Below are positions 1 to 6,871 of a stretch of DNA of 7,929 bases, one piece after another; the stretch's first letter is position 1, and each line of letters opens with the position of its first letter. The stretch is taken from NCBI GenBank assembly GCA_018364455.1, contig JAGZLW010000066.1, positions 1 through 7,929 of the forward strand, written 5' to 3'. This DNA comes from Streptococcus mitis. Its GTDB lineage: Bacteria; Bacillota; Bacilli; Lactobacillales; Streptococcaceae. The notes under the pieces were generated by a model. It saw only the letters and a list, made by a program, of their open reading frames with translations. It ran no database searches and was not told where the DNA came from. Both the position numbers and the translations under genes were made by a program.

Positions 1-1
1 A

Positions 2-64
2 AGGATTTTTATCGCTCTGAACATCAAAAAAGAAAGGACGAATTTTGTCCTTTCTCGAGCTTAG
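2..64 (+). CDS. C-terminal 20 codons of ISL3-family transposase (5' part outside window)
   Basis: Reading from position 2 gives RIFIALNIKKERTNFVLSRA and then a TAG stop at 62-64. I recognise this as the basic tail that ends IS1167-type ISL3 transposases of streptococci, a DDE-type enzyme that cuts and joins the element's ends. None of the catalytic residues fall in the visible part. The frame stays open from the window edge to the stop and shows no damage in the part seen. The last codons also encode a hairpin that looks like the polC terminator on the opposite strand. The fragment is too short for independent proof of family; the adjoining terminal repeat is the main support. Confidence 0.72.
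   Translation, partial: RIFIALNIKKERTNFVLSRA
25..55 (-). terminator. Intrinsic terminator for polC, inside the transposase 3' end
   Basis: Read on the minus strand, AGAAAGGAC (47-55) pairs perfectly with GTCCTTTCT (31-39) across a 7-nt loop. The run of T's that follows gives a 9-bp stem plus U-tract. The plus strand has the same stem but no T-run after it, so the signal points at transcripts leaving polC. It lies 52 bp or more past the polC stop and is entirely within the IS element, so it came with the IS. Confidence 0.75.
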
Positions 65-72
65 CTTTTCTT

Positions 73-98
73 CAACCCACTACAGTTGACAAAGAGCC
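73..98. repeat. Right terminal inverted repeat of the IS element
   Basis: The outer end is at 98, and the sequence read inward on the minus strand starts GGCTCTTTGTCAACTGTAGT and continues to about 73. This fits ISL3-family termini of roughly 24-26 bp. It starts nine bases after the transposase stop codon. The matching left repeat lies outside the window, so the inner boundary at 73 is approximate. Confidence 0.7.
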
Positions 99-106
99 AC
101 AATTTT
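99..106. repeat. Putative 8-bp target-site duplication (acaatttt) beside the IS end
   Basis: ISL3-family elements usually duplicate 8 bp of AT-rich target. The eight bases just outside the IS terminus are acaatttt, and the very next triplet (107-109) is the polC stop codon. If this is the duplication, the element landed within the first eight bases after polC. The partner copy would be left of the element and is not visible, so this is inferred from family behaviour and position. Confidence 0.45.
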
Positions 107-3100
107 TTAAAACAACTCATCAAACAAACTCAACTGATTATCCTCTGGCATATTTCCAAGAATACCCATTTCATCCATCTTTTCAACCAAGGTTGATGAG
201 AGTCCACCACGCTTGCGCAATTCTGTTTTAGATAGGAATTCTCCCTCTTCACGCGCTCGCACCAATTGCTTGGCAACGTTCTCTCCCAGACCATCCATAG
301 CAACGAATGGTGGAATCAGTGTATCTCCGTCAATGATGAATTCAGTCGCATCACTACGGTAGAGGTCTAACTTCCCAAACTTGAAACCACGTTCCCACAT
401 TTCATTGACAATCTCAAGAGTTGTATAGAGGTCAATCTCCACATTAGAGGCCTCATTGTTCTTCCGTTTTTCAGAGATTTCTTCCATTCTACGCTTAATG
501 GCATCCAAGCCCGCACCCATAGTCTTGATATCAAAAGCCTTAGCACGTATTGAGAAGTAAGCACAGTAATAATAAATGGGATGGTGAACCTTGAAGTAGG
601 CCACACGCAAGGCCATCATAACGTAGGCTGCCGCATGGGCTTTAGGGAACATGTACTTGATTTTTCCACAAGATTCGATATACCACTCAGGAACATTGTT
701 GGCCTTCATAGCTTCGATATAACCATTGCGCTCTTCTTCAGAGATTTTGAGCCACAAGCCCTTACGTACCCGTTCCATAATGGTAAAGGCCATCTTAGGT
801 TCCAGACCCGCATGCATGAGGTAAACCATGATGTCGTCCCGACAACCGATAACGGTCGACAGGTCCGCAATTCCTTGCTTGATTAAATCCTGGGCATTTC
901 CCAACCAGACATCAGTACCGTGGGACAATCCAGACAACTGCAGCAACTCCGCAAAAGTCGTTGGGTGCGTCTCGTCCACCATTCCACGTACAAAGTTGGT
1001 TCCAAACTCAGGAATCCCCAGCATGCCCGTAGGCGTCCCGATTTGCTCAGGTGTTACCCCTAACACATCAGTCCCAGAAAAGAGGGCCATCACGCCTTCG
1101 TCATCCATAGGGATTTCATTAGGATCAATCCCAGACAAGTCCTGCAATTTTCGAATCATAGTCGGATCATCATGTCCCAGTACATCGAGTTTGAGGACAT
1201 TCTCGTCGATATCATGGAAGTTAAAGTGAGTGGTCTGCCATTCAGCCGTCACGTCATCCGCTGGATACTGGACAGGCGTAAAGTCGTAGACATCCATGTA
1301 GTTAGGAATAACAACGATTCCCCCTGGGTGTTGTCCTGTCGTTCGTTTGACACCAGCCGCACCTTGAGCAAGACGTTCCACCTCTGCATCACGATAAAAC
1401 TTGCCATAATCTCTCTCATAGCCCTTGACAAATCCATAAGCGGTCTTGGCAGCCACCGTACCAACCGTTCCTGCACGGAAGGCATATTCCTCACCAAAGA
1501 TATCACGCACATCCAAGTGGGCGCTAGGTTGGTCTTCTCCCGAGAAGTTCAAGTCAATATCGGGAACCTTATCCCCATCAAAACCAAGGAAGGTCTCGAA
1601 AGGAATATCCTGCCCATTTTTGCTGAGTTTGTGACCACAGTTTGGGCAGTCCTTATTGGGCATATCAAAACCTGAACCGTAAGAACCGTCTGTGATAAAC
1701 TCACTGTACTGACACTGACCACAGACATAGTGAGGAGAGAGAGGATTAACTTCCGTAATCCCAATCATGGTCGCAACGAAACTAGATCCGACAGATCCAC
1801 GAGAACCAACCAAGTAACCCCGTTCATTGGAACGTTGTACCAGCATCTGGGAAGCTAGATAAATCACAGCAAATCCATTCCCCAGAATAGAGGTTAGTTC
1901 TTTTTCAATCCGCAAATCGACAATATCTGGCAGCGGATTTCCATAAATCTCAAAAGCTTTCTTGTAGGTCAACTCGGCAACTGTTTCTTCAGCCTTGTCG
2001 ATGAAAGGCGTATACAAGTCACCCTTAACTACCTCAACAGGTTCAAAGATATCTGCCAAGGCATTGGGATTTTCAATAACTAGTTTGCGAGCCAGTTCCT
2101 CTCCCAAAAAGGCAAATTCATCCAACATTTCATTAGTCGTTCTAAAATGAGCCTTGGGAAGTGGTGCTGGTTGGGCATGTTCGCCATGACCAATAGTCCG
2201 GTTAATCATAGCCCCCTGGCCCAAACTACGGACAATAATTTCACGGTAAATCTCTTCTTCTGGTTCGATATAGTGGACATTCCCCGTAGCCAAAACGGGC
2301 TTACCAAGGCGATCTCCAACTTCTATTAAACTCTTGATAATAGTCTGGAGTTCCTCCATATCCTTGACCTGCTCCTTAGCAATCAAGGGAGCATAGATAG
2401 CTGGTGGCATGACTTCGATAAAGTCATAATACTTGGCCACCTCAACCGCCGCATCCACACCTTGGGAAACAACTGCGTCAAAAACTTCACCTTCCGAACA
2501 AGCCGACCCCAAAATCAAACCTTCCCGATGGGCATCTAGAACTGTTCTCGGAATTCGTGGCACCCCTTCAAAATACTTGGTATTAGACAAGGAAACCAGC
2601 TTAAAGATATTTTTTAGACCTACTTGATTCTTGACATAAATAGTTGCATGCTTGATCCGAGCTTTTTTATAAGAGTCTGGACTAATCAAATCAATGTTTA
2701 GTCTATCCAAGTCGGTCACACCATGTTTTTCTGCTACTTCTTTGATAAAGATGAAGAGCAGACGACCAGTAGCTTCCGCATCGTAGTTGGCCATGTGGTG
2801 ATGTTCCAAGGCCACACCAAAACGCTTGGTCAAAGGTCCCAAACCATGACGTTTATACTCAGGATAGAGGTTTCTAGCAAACTCCAGCGTATCAATAACT
2901 GGCTGACTAATCTTTGGCAGACCATGACGCTCATAGTTGGCATTCATAAAGCCAACGTCAAAGGTCGCATTATGGGCAACTAAGACTGTATCCTTGCAGA
3001 ATTCTTGGAATTCTTGCAAAACTTGTTCTAGTGGTTTAGCATTTTTGACATGGTCATCTGTAATTCCAGTCAACTCAGTAGTAAAAGCTGACAAGGGATG

Positions 3101-4498
3101 CCCAGGATTGATAAATTCATCAAATTCAGCAATGACATTCCCCTTGTACATCTTAGAGGCCGCAACCTGAATCAAATCATTATAGATAGCTGAAAGTCCC
3201 GTCGTTTCCACGTCAAAGACCACGTAGGTTGCTTCCGACAAGTCCATCCCCACTTCGTTATAAACGATAGGGACACGGTCCTCCACGATATTGGCTTCCA
3301 TTCCATAGATTAGCTGGATTCCCGCTTTCTTAGCCGCCTTATAGCCATGTGGGAAGGACTGGACATTCCCATGGTCCGTGATGGCAACCGCCTTGTGTCC
3401 CCACTTAGCAGCTGTAGCAACGATTTCTTCGACCTCGGGTAGAGCATCCATGGTCGACATATTAGTATGAGCATGAAACTCAACCCGACGCTCACCTTCT
3501 GGCATCAAATCCTTCCGCTCATAGTGAACAACTTCCTGCACATCCTGCACATTCATCGTCAAATCGCGTGTGAAGTTATTCATCTCCACATTCCCACGAA
3601 CTCGGAGCCAAGAATTTTTCTTGATTAGATCAAATTTCTGAGCCTCTTCCTCATTCTTAACCCACTTTTGCATCGAAAAACTTGAAGTGTAGTCCGTCAT
3701 TTTAAAGTTGATCAAAACACGCCCTGTTCTGGTCACTTTTTGCTCCACATCAAACACAACCCCTTCAAAGACCAGACGATTCTCCTCCGTCGTCACTTCG
3801 ATCATAGGAGTAATCTCTGCCTTATCCAGCTTTGGTTTAGCTACAGCTTTTTTCGCTTGAAAATCAAAAGCTGGTTTCTCTTCCGCTGGAGGAGGTGCCA
3901 TCTGTTCTAGTTGTTCCATAGCACGGAGCGCTTCCTCATTAGCAGCTTGAACAATCTGCTCATTTTCAGCATGGAAGGCCTCTTCCTGCTCTTGAGTCAG
4001 CACATCATTTTTCTCTACTTGACAATTAAAAGTTGGAAAACCAAACTTTTCAAGTTGTTTGGCTAAATTAGGAAGATGATTCTTCTTAAAATGTTCCTTA
4101 TCAATCGCCTCAGAACCTTCAATAAAGAGTTGATTGCCCTCAGCACGAACTTGCAGATTCTGGTAAAGGGACTTAAAACCTTGGCTAGCACATGGCCCCT
4201 CAGAGAAAGCCTCCTTATAGTAGGACTGCAAGAGTTGATTTGAAAATTCTTGAGACAGAGTCTTGATTTCGAAAACAGCTTTATTACCTGTCTTAGAAAA
4301 TTCTTCCCTCAAACCTTTCTTTAATTCTAAAAAGATTTCAATCGGTAAAATATTAGAAAATACGAAATGAAACTCCCATACCTTACTAATTTTATGAACC
4401 ACAACTCGCTCAATATCGGCCTGTGCTAAAGCAGGAGCCTGTCTCATTTCAGCAGGTATCCCCAGTTGATTCATCAAAATTTCAAAACTGTTTGACAT
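107..4498 (-). CDS. polC: DNA polymerase III alpha subunit, Gram-positive PolC type (EC 2.7.7.7)
   Basis: This is the main replicative DNA polymerase of low-GC Gram-positives, with a built-in 3'-5' proofreading exonuclease; it acts at the fork with the beta clamp. The 1463 residues match the usual streptococcal length. An N-terminal domain (1-165) and an acidic, proline-containing linker (about 165-225) precede an OB fold (about 230-325). The PHP domain starts at HAH (342-344) and is split by a DEDDh exonuclease. The exonuclease residues are D429, E431, D514, H568 and D573, all present. PHP resumes near 600, with GNVH at 739-742. Zinc ligands are C926, C929, C951 and C954. Polymerase aspartates are D980 and D982 (PDIDLNFSG) and D1105 (KLDVLGHDD). 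A clamp-binding QLSLF motif sits at 1455-1459. The ATG at 4498 has GAGG seven bases upstream. No key residue is missing. It probably has its own promoter after the fusA terminator. Confidence 0.98.
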   Translation of the reverse strand: MSNSFEILMNQLGIPAEMRQAPALAQADIERVVVHKISKVWEFHFVFSNILPIEIFLELKKGLREEFSKTGNKAVFEIKTLSQEFSNQLLQSYYKEAFSEGPCASQGFKSLYQNLQVRAEGNQLFIEGSEAIDKEHFKKNHLPNLAKQLEKFGFPTFNCQVEKNDVLTQEQEEAFHAENEQIVQAANEEALRAMEQLEQMAPPPAEEKPAFDFQAKKAVAKPKLDKAEITPMIEVTTEENRLVFEGVVFDVEQKVTRTGRVLINFKMTDYTSSFSMQKWVKNEEEAQKFDLIKKNSWLRVRGNVEMNNFTRDLTMNVQDVQEVVHYERKDLMPEGERRVEFHAHTNMSTMDALPEVEEIVATAAKWGHKAVAITDHGNVQSFPHGYKAAKKAGIQLIYGMEANIVEDRVPIVYNEVGMDLSEATYVVFDVETTGLSAIYNDLIQVAASKMYKGNVIAEFDEFINPGHPLSAFTTELTGITDDHVKNAKPLEQVLQEFQEFCKDTVLVAHNATFDVGFMNANYERHGLPKISQPVIDTLEFARNLYPEYKRHGLGPLTKRFGVALEHHHMANYDAEATGRLLFIFIKEVAEKHGVTDLDRLNIDLISPDSYKKARIKHATIYVKNQVGLKNIFKLVSLSNTKYFEGVPRIPRTVLDAHREGLILGSACSEGEVFDAVVSQGVDAAVEVAKYYDFIEVMPPAIYAPLIAKEQVKDMEELQTIIKSLIEVGDRLGKPVLATGNVHYIEPEEEIYREIIVRSLGQGAMINRTIGHGEHAQPAPLPKAHFRTTNEMLDEFAFLGEELARKLVIENPNALADIFEPVEVVKGDLYTPFIDKAEETVAELTYKKAFEIYGNPLPDIVDLRIEKELTSILGNGFAVIYLASQMLVQRSNERGYLVGSRGSVGSSFVATMIGITEVNPLSPHYVCGQCQYSEFITDGSYGSGFDMPNKDCPNCGHKLSKNGQDIPFETFLGFDGDKVPDIDLNFSGEDQPSAHLDVRDIFGEEYAFRAGTVGTVAAKTAYGFVKGYERDYGKFYRDAEVERLAQGAAGVKRTTGQHPGGIVVIPNYMDVYDFTPVQYPADDVTAEWQTTHFNFHDIDENVLKLDVLGHDDPTMIRKLQDLSGIDPNEIPMDDEGVMALFSGTDVLGVTPEQIGTPTGMLGIPEFGTNFVRGMVDETHPTTFAELLQLSGLSHGTDVWLGNAQDLIKQGIADLSTVIGCRDDIMVYLMHAGLEPKMAFTIMERVRKGLWLKISEEERNGYIEAMKANNVPEWYIESCGKIKYMFPKAHAAAYVMMALRVAYFKVHHPIYYYCAYFSIRAKAFDIKTMGAGLDAIKRRMEEISEKRKNNEASNVEIDLYTTLEIVNEMWERGFKFGKLDLYRSDATEFIIDGDTLIPPFVAMDGLGENVAKQLVRAREEGEFLSKTELRKRGGLSSTLVEKMDEMGILGNMPEDNQLSLFDELF

Positions 4499-4505
4499 TC
4501 ATTTT

Positions 4506-4509
4506 CCTC
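4506..4509 (-). promoter_or_regulatory. polC ribosome binding site (GAGG)
   Basis: GAGG on the minus strand lies seven bases before the ATG at 4496-4498, which is good spacing. Another ATG overlaps four bases upstream (4500-4502) but would be only three bases from this site and hits a stop after six codons. The spacing therefore favours the annotated start. A second Shine-Dalgarno-like AGGAG at 4518-4522 is too far from the polC ATG to serve it. Confidence 0.7.
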
Positions 4510-4525
4510 ACATTATTCTCCTACT

Positions 4526-4554
4526 ATTTTACCATATTTAGAGGTATTTTCTAA
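4526..4554 (-). promoter_or_regulatory. Probable polC promoter (extended -10)
   Basis: On the minus strand TAAAAT (4526-4531) is preceded directly by TGG (4532-4534), giving an extended -10. Seventeen bases upstream is TTAGAA (4549-4554), a poor -35 with 3 of 6 consensus bases. Start of transcription would fall near 4519, giving a leader of about 20 nt. The -35 overlaps the U-tract of the fusA terminator. It is a moderate promoter prediction that depends mainly on the extended -10. Confidence 0.55.
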
Positions 4555-4585
4555 AGACAAAAGGAAGCCACTAAGTGACTTCCTT
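4553..4585 (-). terminator. Intrinsic terminator of fusA
   Basis: Read on the minus strand, AAGGAAGTCAC (4575-4585) pairs with GTGGCTTCCTT (4561-4571) across a three-base loop. This is an 11-bp stem with one G-U pair, followed by TTTTGTCTTT. The stem begins 17 bases after the fusA stop codon. The plus strand lacks a T-run, so the signal serves fusA. The stem is long but the U-tract is interrupted, so some readthrough into polC is likely. Confidence 0.85.
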
Positions 4586-4601
4586 CTAGAGCGAGGACTG
4601 A

Positions 4602-6683
4602 TTAGTCTTCACCTTTGTTTTTCTTAATGATTTCTTCTTGTACTGACTTAGGTACATCTTCGTAGTGGTCAAATACCATCATGAATGTACCACGTCCTTG
4701 AGATGCAGAACGAAGAACTGTTGCGTAACCGAACATTTCAGCAAGTGGAACGTAAGCACGAACGATTTGGCTGTTTCCGTGTGCTTCCATACCATCTACA
4801 CGTCCACGACGAGCAGTTACGTGACCCATAACATCACCAAGGTTTTCTTCTGGAACAGTGATTGTTACAAGCATCATTGGTTCAAGGATAGCTGGTTGTG
4901 CTGATTTAGCAGCTTCTTTAAGGGCAAGTGAAGCCGCGATCTTGAAGGCAGTTTCAGATGAGTCGACATCGTGGTATGAACCATCGTAAAGCTTAGCTTT
5001 AACGTCAACCATTGGGTAGCCTGCAAGAACACCGTTAGCCATAGATTCTACCAAACCTTTTTCAACCGCTGGGATAAATTCACGAGGAACCACACCACCG
5101 ACGATTGCGTTTTCGAATTCGAATCCTTTACCTTCTTCGTTTGGAGTAAATTCAATCCATACATCACCGAATTGACCTTTACCACCAGACTGACGTTTGA
5201 AGAATCCACGTGCTTGAGTAGAAGCGCGGAATGTTTCACGGTAAGATACTTGAGGAGCACCTACGTTCGCTTCAACTTTGAACTCACGACGCATACGGTC
5301 AACAAGGACGTCAAGGTGAAGCTCACCCATACCAGAGATAACTGTTTCACCAGTTTCAACGTTTGTTTCAACGCGGAATGTTGGATCTTCTTCAGCCAAT
5401 TTTTGAAGGGCGATACCCATCTTGTCTTGGTCAGCTTTAGATTTTGGCTCAACCATCAATTGGATAACTGGTTCTGGAACATTGATTGACTCAAGGATGA
5501 TTTTAGCTTTTTCATCAGTCAATGAGTCACCAGTTGTAGTATCTTTCAAACCAACGGCAGCAGCGATATCACCTGAGTAAACAGTGTCGATTTCTTGACG
5601 GCTGTTAGCGTGCATTTGAAGGATACGTCCAATACGCTCACGTTTACCTTTAGAAGTGTTCAATACGTATGAACCTGATTGAAGAACACCTGAGTAAACA
5701 CGGAAGAATGTCAAACGACCTACGAATGGGTCAGTCATGATCTTGAAGGCAAGAGCTGCAAATGGCTCTTCGTCAGATGCTGGACGAGTTTCTTCTTCGT
5801 CTGTATCTGGGTTAACACCTTTGATCGCTGGGATGTCAAGTGGGCTTGGAAGGTAGTCAATAACCGCATCAAGCATCAATTGAACACCTTTATTCTTGAA
5901 GGCAGAACCACACAATACTGGGAAGAATTCAACGTTGATAGTCGCTTTACGGATACCAGCTTTCAATTCTTCGTTAGTGATTTCTTCACCTTCGAGGTAT
6001 TTCATCATCAATTCTTCGTCAGTTTCAGCAACTGCTTCAATCAATTTTTCACGGTATTCTTGAGCTTGGTCAAGGTATTCAGCTGGAATATCTTCTTCAA
6101 GGATATCTGTACCAAGGTCGTTAGTATAGATTTCAGCTTTCATCTTGATCAAGTCGATGATACCACGGAAGTCATCTTCAGAACCGATTGGCAATTGGAT
6201 TGGGTGTGCGTTTGCTTGAAGACGATCGTGAAGTGTGCTTACAGAGTAAAGGAAGTCAGCACCGATTTTGTCCATTTTGTTGGCAAATACGATACGTGGA
6301 ACTCCATACTCAGTTGCTTGACGCCAAACTGTTTCAGTTTGAGGCTCAACACCTGATTGTGAGTCAAGAACGGTAACCGCACCATCCAATACACGAAGAG
6401 AACGTTGTACTTCGATTGTGAAGTCCACGTGTCCTGGTGTGTCGATGATGTTTACGCGGTGGTTGTTCCATTGAGCTGTTGTCGCAGCAGATGTGATAGT
6501 GATACCACGTTCTTGCTCTTGCTCCATCCAGTCCATTTGTGACGCACCTTCGTGAGTTTCACCGATTTTGTGGATTTTACCAGTGTAGTAAAGAATACGC
6601 TCAGTAGTTGTTGTTTTACCAGCATCGACGTGAGCCATGATACCGATATTACGAGTTTTTTCAAGTGAAAATTCGCGTGCCAT
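4602..6683 (-). CDS. fusA: Translation elongation factor G
   Basis: EF-G is the cytoplasmic GTPase that moves tRNAs and mRNA through the ribosome after peptide transfer and, with ribosome recycling factor, splits spent ribosomes. The 693-residue length is typical. The G domain shows P-loop AHVDAGKT (17-24), switch I RGITIT (59-64), DTPGH (81-85, with catalytic H85), NKMD (135-138) and GSAFKNKG (259-266). Domain II follows at about 290-400 and domain III near 405-480. Domain IV carries the tip loop GSYHDVDSSE (568-577), which reaches the decoding site; domain V runs to the end. It is ordinary EF-G rather than a TetM-like ribosomal protection protein, which would be nearer 640 residues. Codon choice is strongly biased, as expected for an abundant protein. 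It starts at the ATG at 6683, with AGGAGA ten bases upstream. Confidence 0.98.
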   Translation of the reverse strand: MAREFSLEKTRNIGIMAHVDAGKTTTTERILYYTGKIHKIGETHEGASQMDWMEQEQERGITITSAATTAQWNNHRVNIIDTPGHVDFTIEVQRSLRVLDGAVTVLDSQSGVEPQTETVWRQATEYGVPRIVFANKMDKIGADFLYSVSTLHDRLQANAHPIQLPIGSEDDFRGIIDLIKMKAEIYTNDLGTDILEEDIPAEYLDQAQEYREKLIEAVAETDEELMMKYLEGEEITNEELKAGIRKATINVEFFPVLCGSAFKNKGVQLMLDAVIDYLPSPLDIPAIKGVNPDTDEEETRPASDEEPFAALAFKIMTDPFVGRLTFFRVYSGVLQSGSYVLNTSKGKRERIGRILQMHANSRQEIDTVYSGDIAAAVGLKDTTTGDSLTDEKAKIILESINVPEPVIQLMVEPKSKADQDKMGIALQKLAEEDPTFRVETNVETGETVISGMGELHLDVLVDRMRREFKVEANVGAPQVSYRETFRASTQARGFFKRQSGGKGQFGDVWIEFTPNEEGKGFEFENAIVGGVVPREFIPAVEKGLVESMANGVLAGYPMVDVKAKLYDGSYHDVDSSETAFKIAASLALKEAAKSAQPAILEPMMLVTITVPEENLGDVMGHVTARRGRVDGMEAHGNSQIVRAYVPLAEMFGYATVLRSASQGRGTFMMVFDHYEDVPKSVQEEIIKKNKGED

Positions 6684-6693
6684 GAGGTTTGTT

Positions 6694-6699
6694 TCTCCT
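6694..6699 (-). promoter_or_regulatory. fusA ribosome binding site (AGGAGA)
   Basis: AGGAGA on the minus strand precedes the ATG at 6681-6683 with ten bases between them. This is at the long end of normal spacing for the start of an abundant protein. No in-frame alternative start lies between the site and this ATG, so it fixes the start at MAREFSLEKT. Confidence 0.75.
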
Positions 6700-6721
6700 A
6701 TTTATTTTTGATTTCTATTCT

Positions 6722-6730
6722 ATTATAACA
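6722..6730 (-). promoter_or_regulatory. fusA promoter with consensus extended -10 (TGTTATAAT)
   Basis: The minus strand carries TGT followed by a perfect TATAAT (6722-6727), a full extended -10. Seventeen bases upstream there is no recognisable -35, because that position is occupied by the 3' arm and U-tract of the preceding terminator. Start of transcription would be near 6715, giving a leader of about 32 nt with the AGGAGA site in it. It lies just downstream of the rpsL-rpsG terminator, so fusA appears to have its own transcription in addition to any readthrough. Confidence 0.75.
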
Positions 6731-6737
6731 TGATTTT

Positions 6738-6768
6738 AATAAAAACGGATAGGCAGGACCTACCCGTT
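6738..6768 (-). terminator. Intrinsic terminator of the rpsL-rpsG transcript
   Basis: Read on the minus strand, AACGGGTAGG (6759-6768) pairs with CCTATCCGTT (6744-6753) around a five-base loop. This is a 10-bp stem with one G-U pair, and the T's at its end continue as TTTATT. It lies about 200 bases past the rpsG stop and 55 bp before fusA. It separates the ribosomal protein genes from fusA. Confidence 0.85.
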
Positions 6769-6796
6769 CTCAATGTTTTCATGCTATTGTTGGTTT

Positions 6797-6818
6797 CAAC
6801 TTGTAGATTTACAAATTG
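6797..6818 (-). other. Small stem-loop in the rpsG-fusA gap
   Basis: CAATTTGTA (6810-6818, minus strand) pairs with TACAAGTTG (6797-6805) across a four-base loop, nine pairs including one G-U. No U-tract follows, so it is not a terminator by itself. It sits between the terminator and the next hairpin in the presumed 3' untranslated part of the rpsL-rpsG mRNA. Its function is unknown. Confidence 0.5.
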
Positions 6819-6871
6819 AATTGAACTCGGGCTAAAAGCCCAAGTTAGTTGAGTTGAGCTCAAGCTAAAAG
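6814..6871 (-). repeat. 25-bp imperfect direct repeat, two copies offset by 33 bp
   Basis: The copies are 6847-6871 and 6814-6838. Read on the minus strand both begin CTTTTAGC and keep a shared GAG followed by a C/T-varied TCAA-type run. By hand alignment 20 of 25 positions agree and all five differences are C/T transitions. They do not match BOX consensus pieces that I remember. This may be an old local duplication in the 3' untranslated region. Confidence 0.6.
6824..6846 (-). other. GC-rich stem-loop in the rpsG-fusA gap
   Basis: AACTTGGGC (6838-6846, minus strand) pairs with GCCCGAGTT (6824-6832) across a TTTTA loop, nine pairs including one G-U. There is no T-run after it. One arm and the loop fall within the downstream copy of the direct repeat at 6814-6838. 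Its function is unknown; it could stabilise the end of the rpsG message. Confidence 0.55.

Larger units (their letters stand above)
1..98 (+). mobile_element. Right end of an ISL3-family (IS1167-like) insertion sequence, cut by the window edge
   Basis: Two signals coincide. An open frame at 2-64 reads as the C-terminal tail of an ISL3-family transposase. It is followed by a terminal sequence which, read inward from position 98, begins GGCTCTTTGTCAACTGTAGT; ISL3-family elements typically start with a GG-x-TCTT type terminus. The transposase points toward polC, so the two genes converge. Only the right end is visible, so I cannot say whether the element is complete or a remnant. The assignment to IS1167 rather than a sister element is from memory. 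Confidence 0.78.

Noticed and set aside
86..113. Outward-facing promoter from the IS end: TTGACA (86-91) with a -10-like TAAAAC at 108-113
   Set aside because: The -35 is perfect but belongs to the terminal repeat, and the -10 candidate matches only 4 of 6 with 16-bp spacing. It would produce RNA antisense to polC. Too weak to list without start-site data.
600..1112. Possible variant or damaged PolC active site
   Set aside because: All expected exonuclease, zinc and polymerase residues are present, the reading frame is intact over 1463 residues and the clamp motif is kept. Nothing points to a variant polymerase.
1172..1675. Plus-strand open frame of 167 codons inside polC, and similar antisense frames elsewhere in polC
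   Set aside because: It lies fully opposite conserved PolC sequence, has no ribosome binding site of note, and its product has no recognisable domain. It is a shadow of the biased codons of the real gene.
5880..6356. Plus-strand open frame of 158 codons opposite fusA, plus others at 5172-5489 and 4665-4904
   Set aside because: Strong codon bias in fusA leaves few stops in one antisense frame. The products are phenylalanine- and serine-rich nonsense with no family resemblance.
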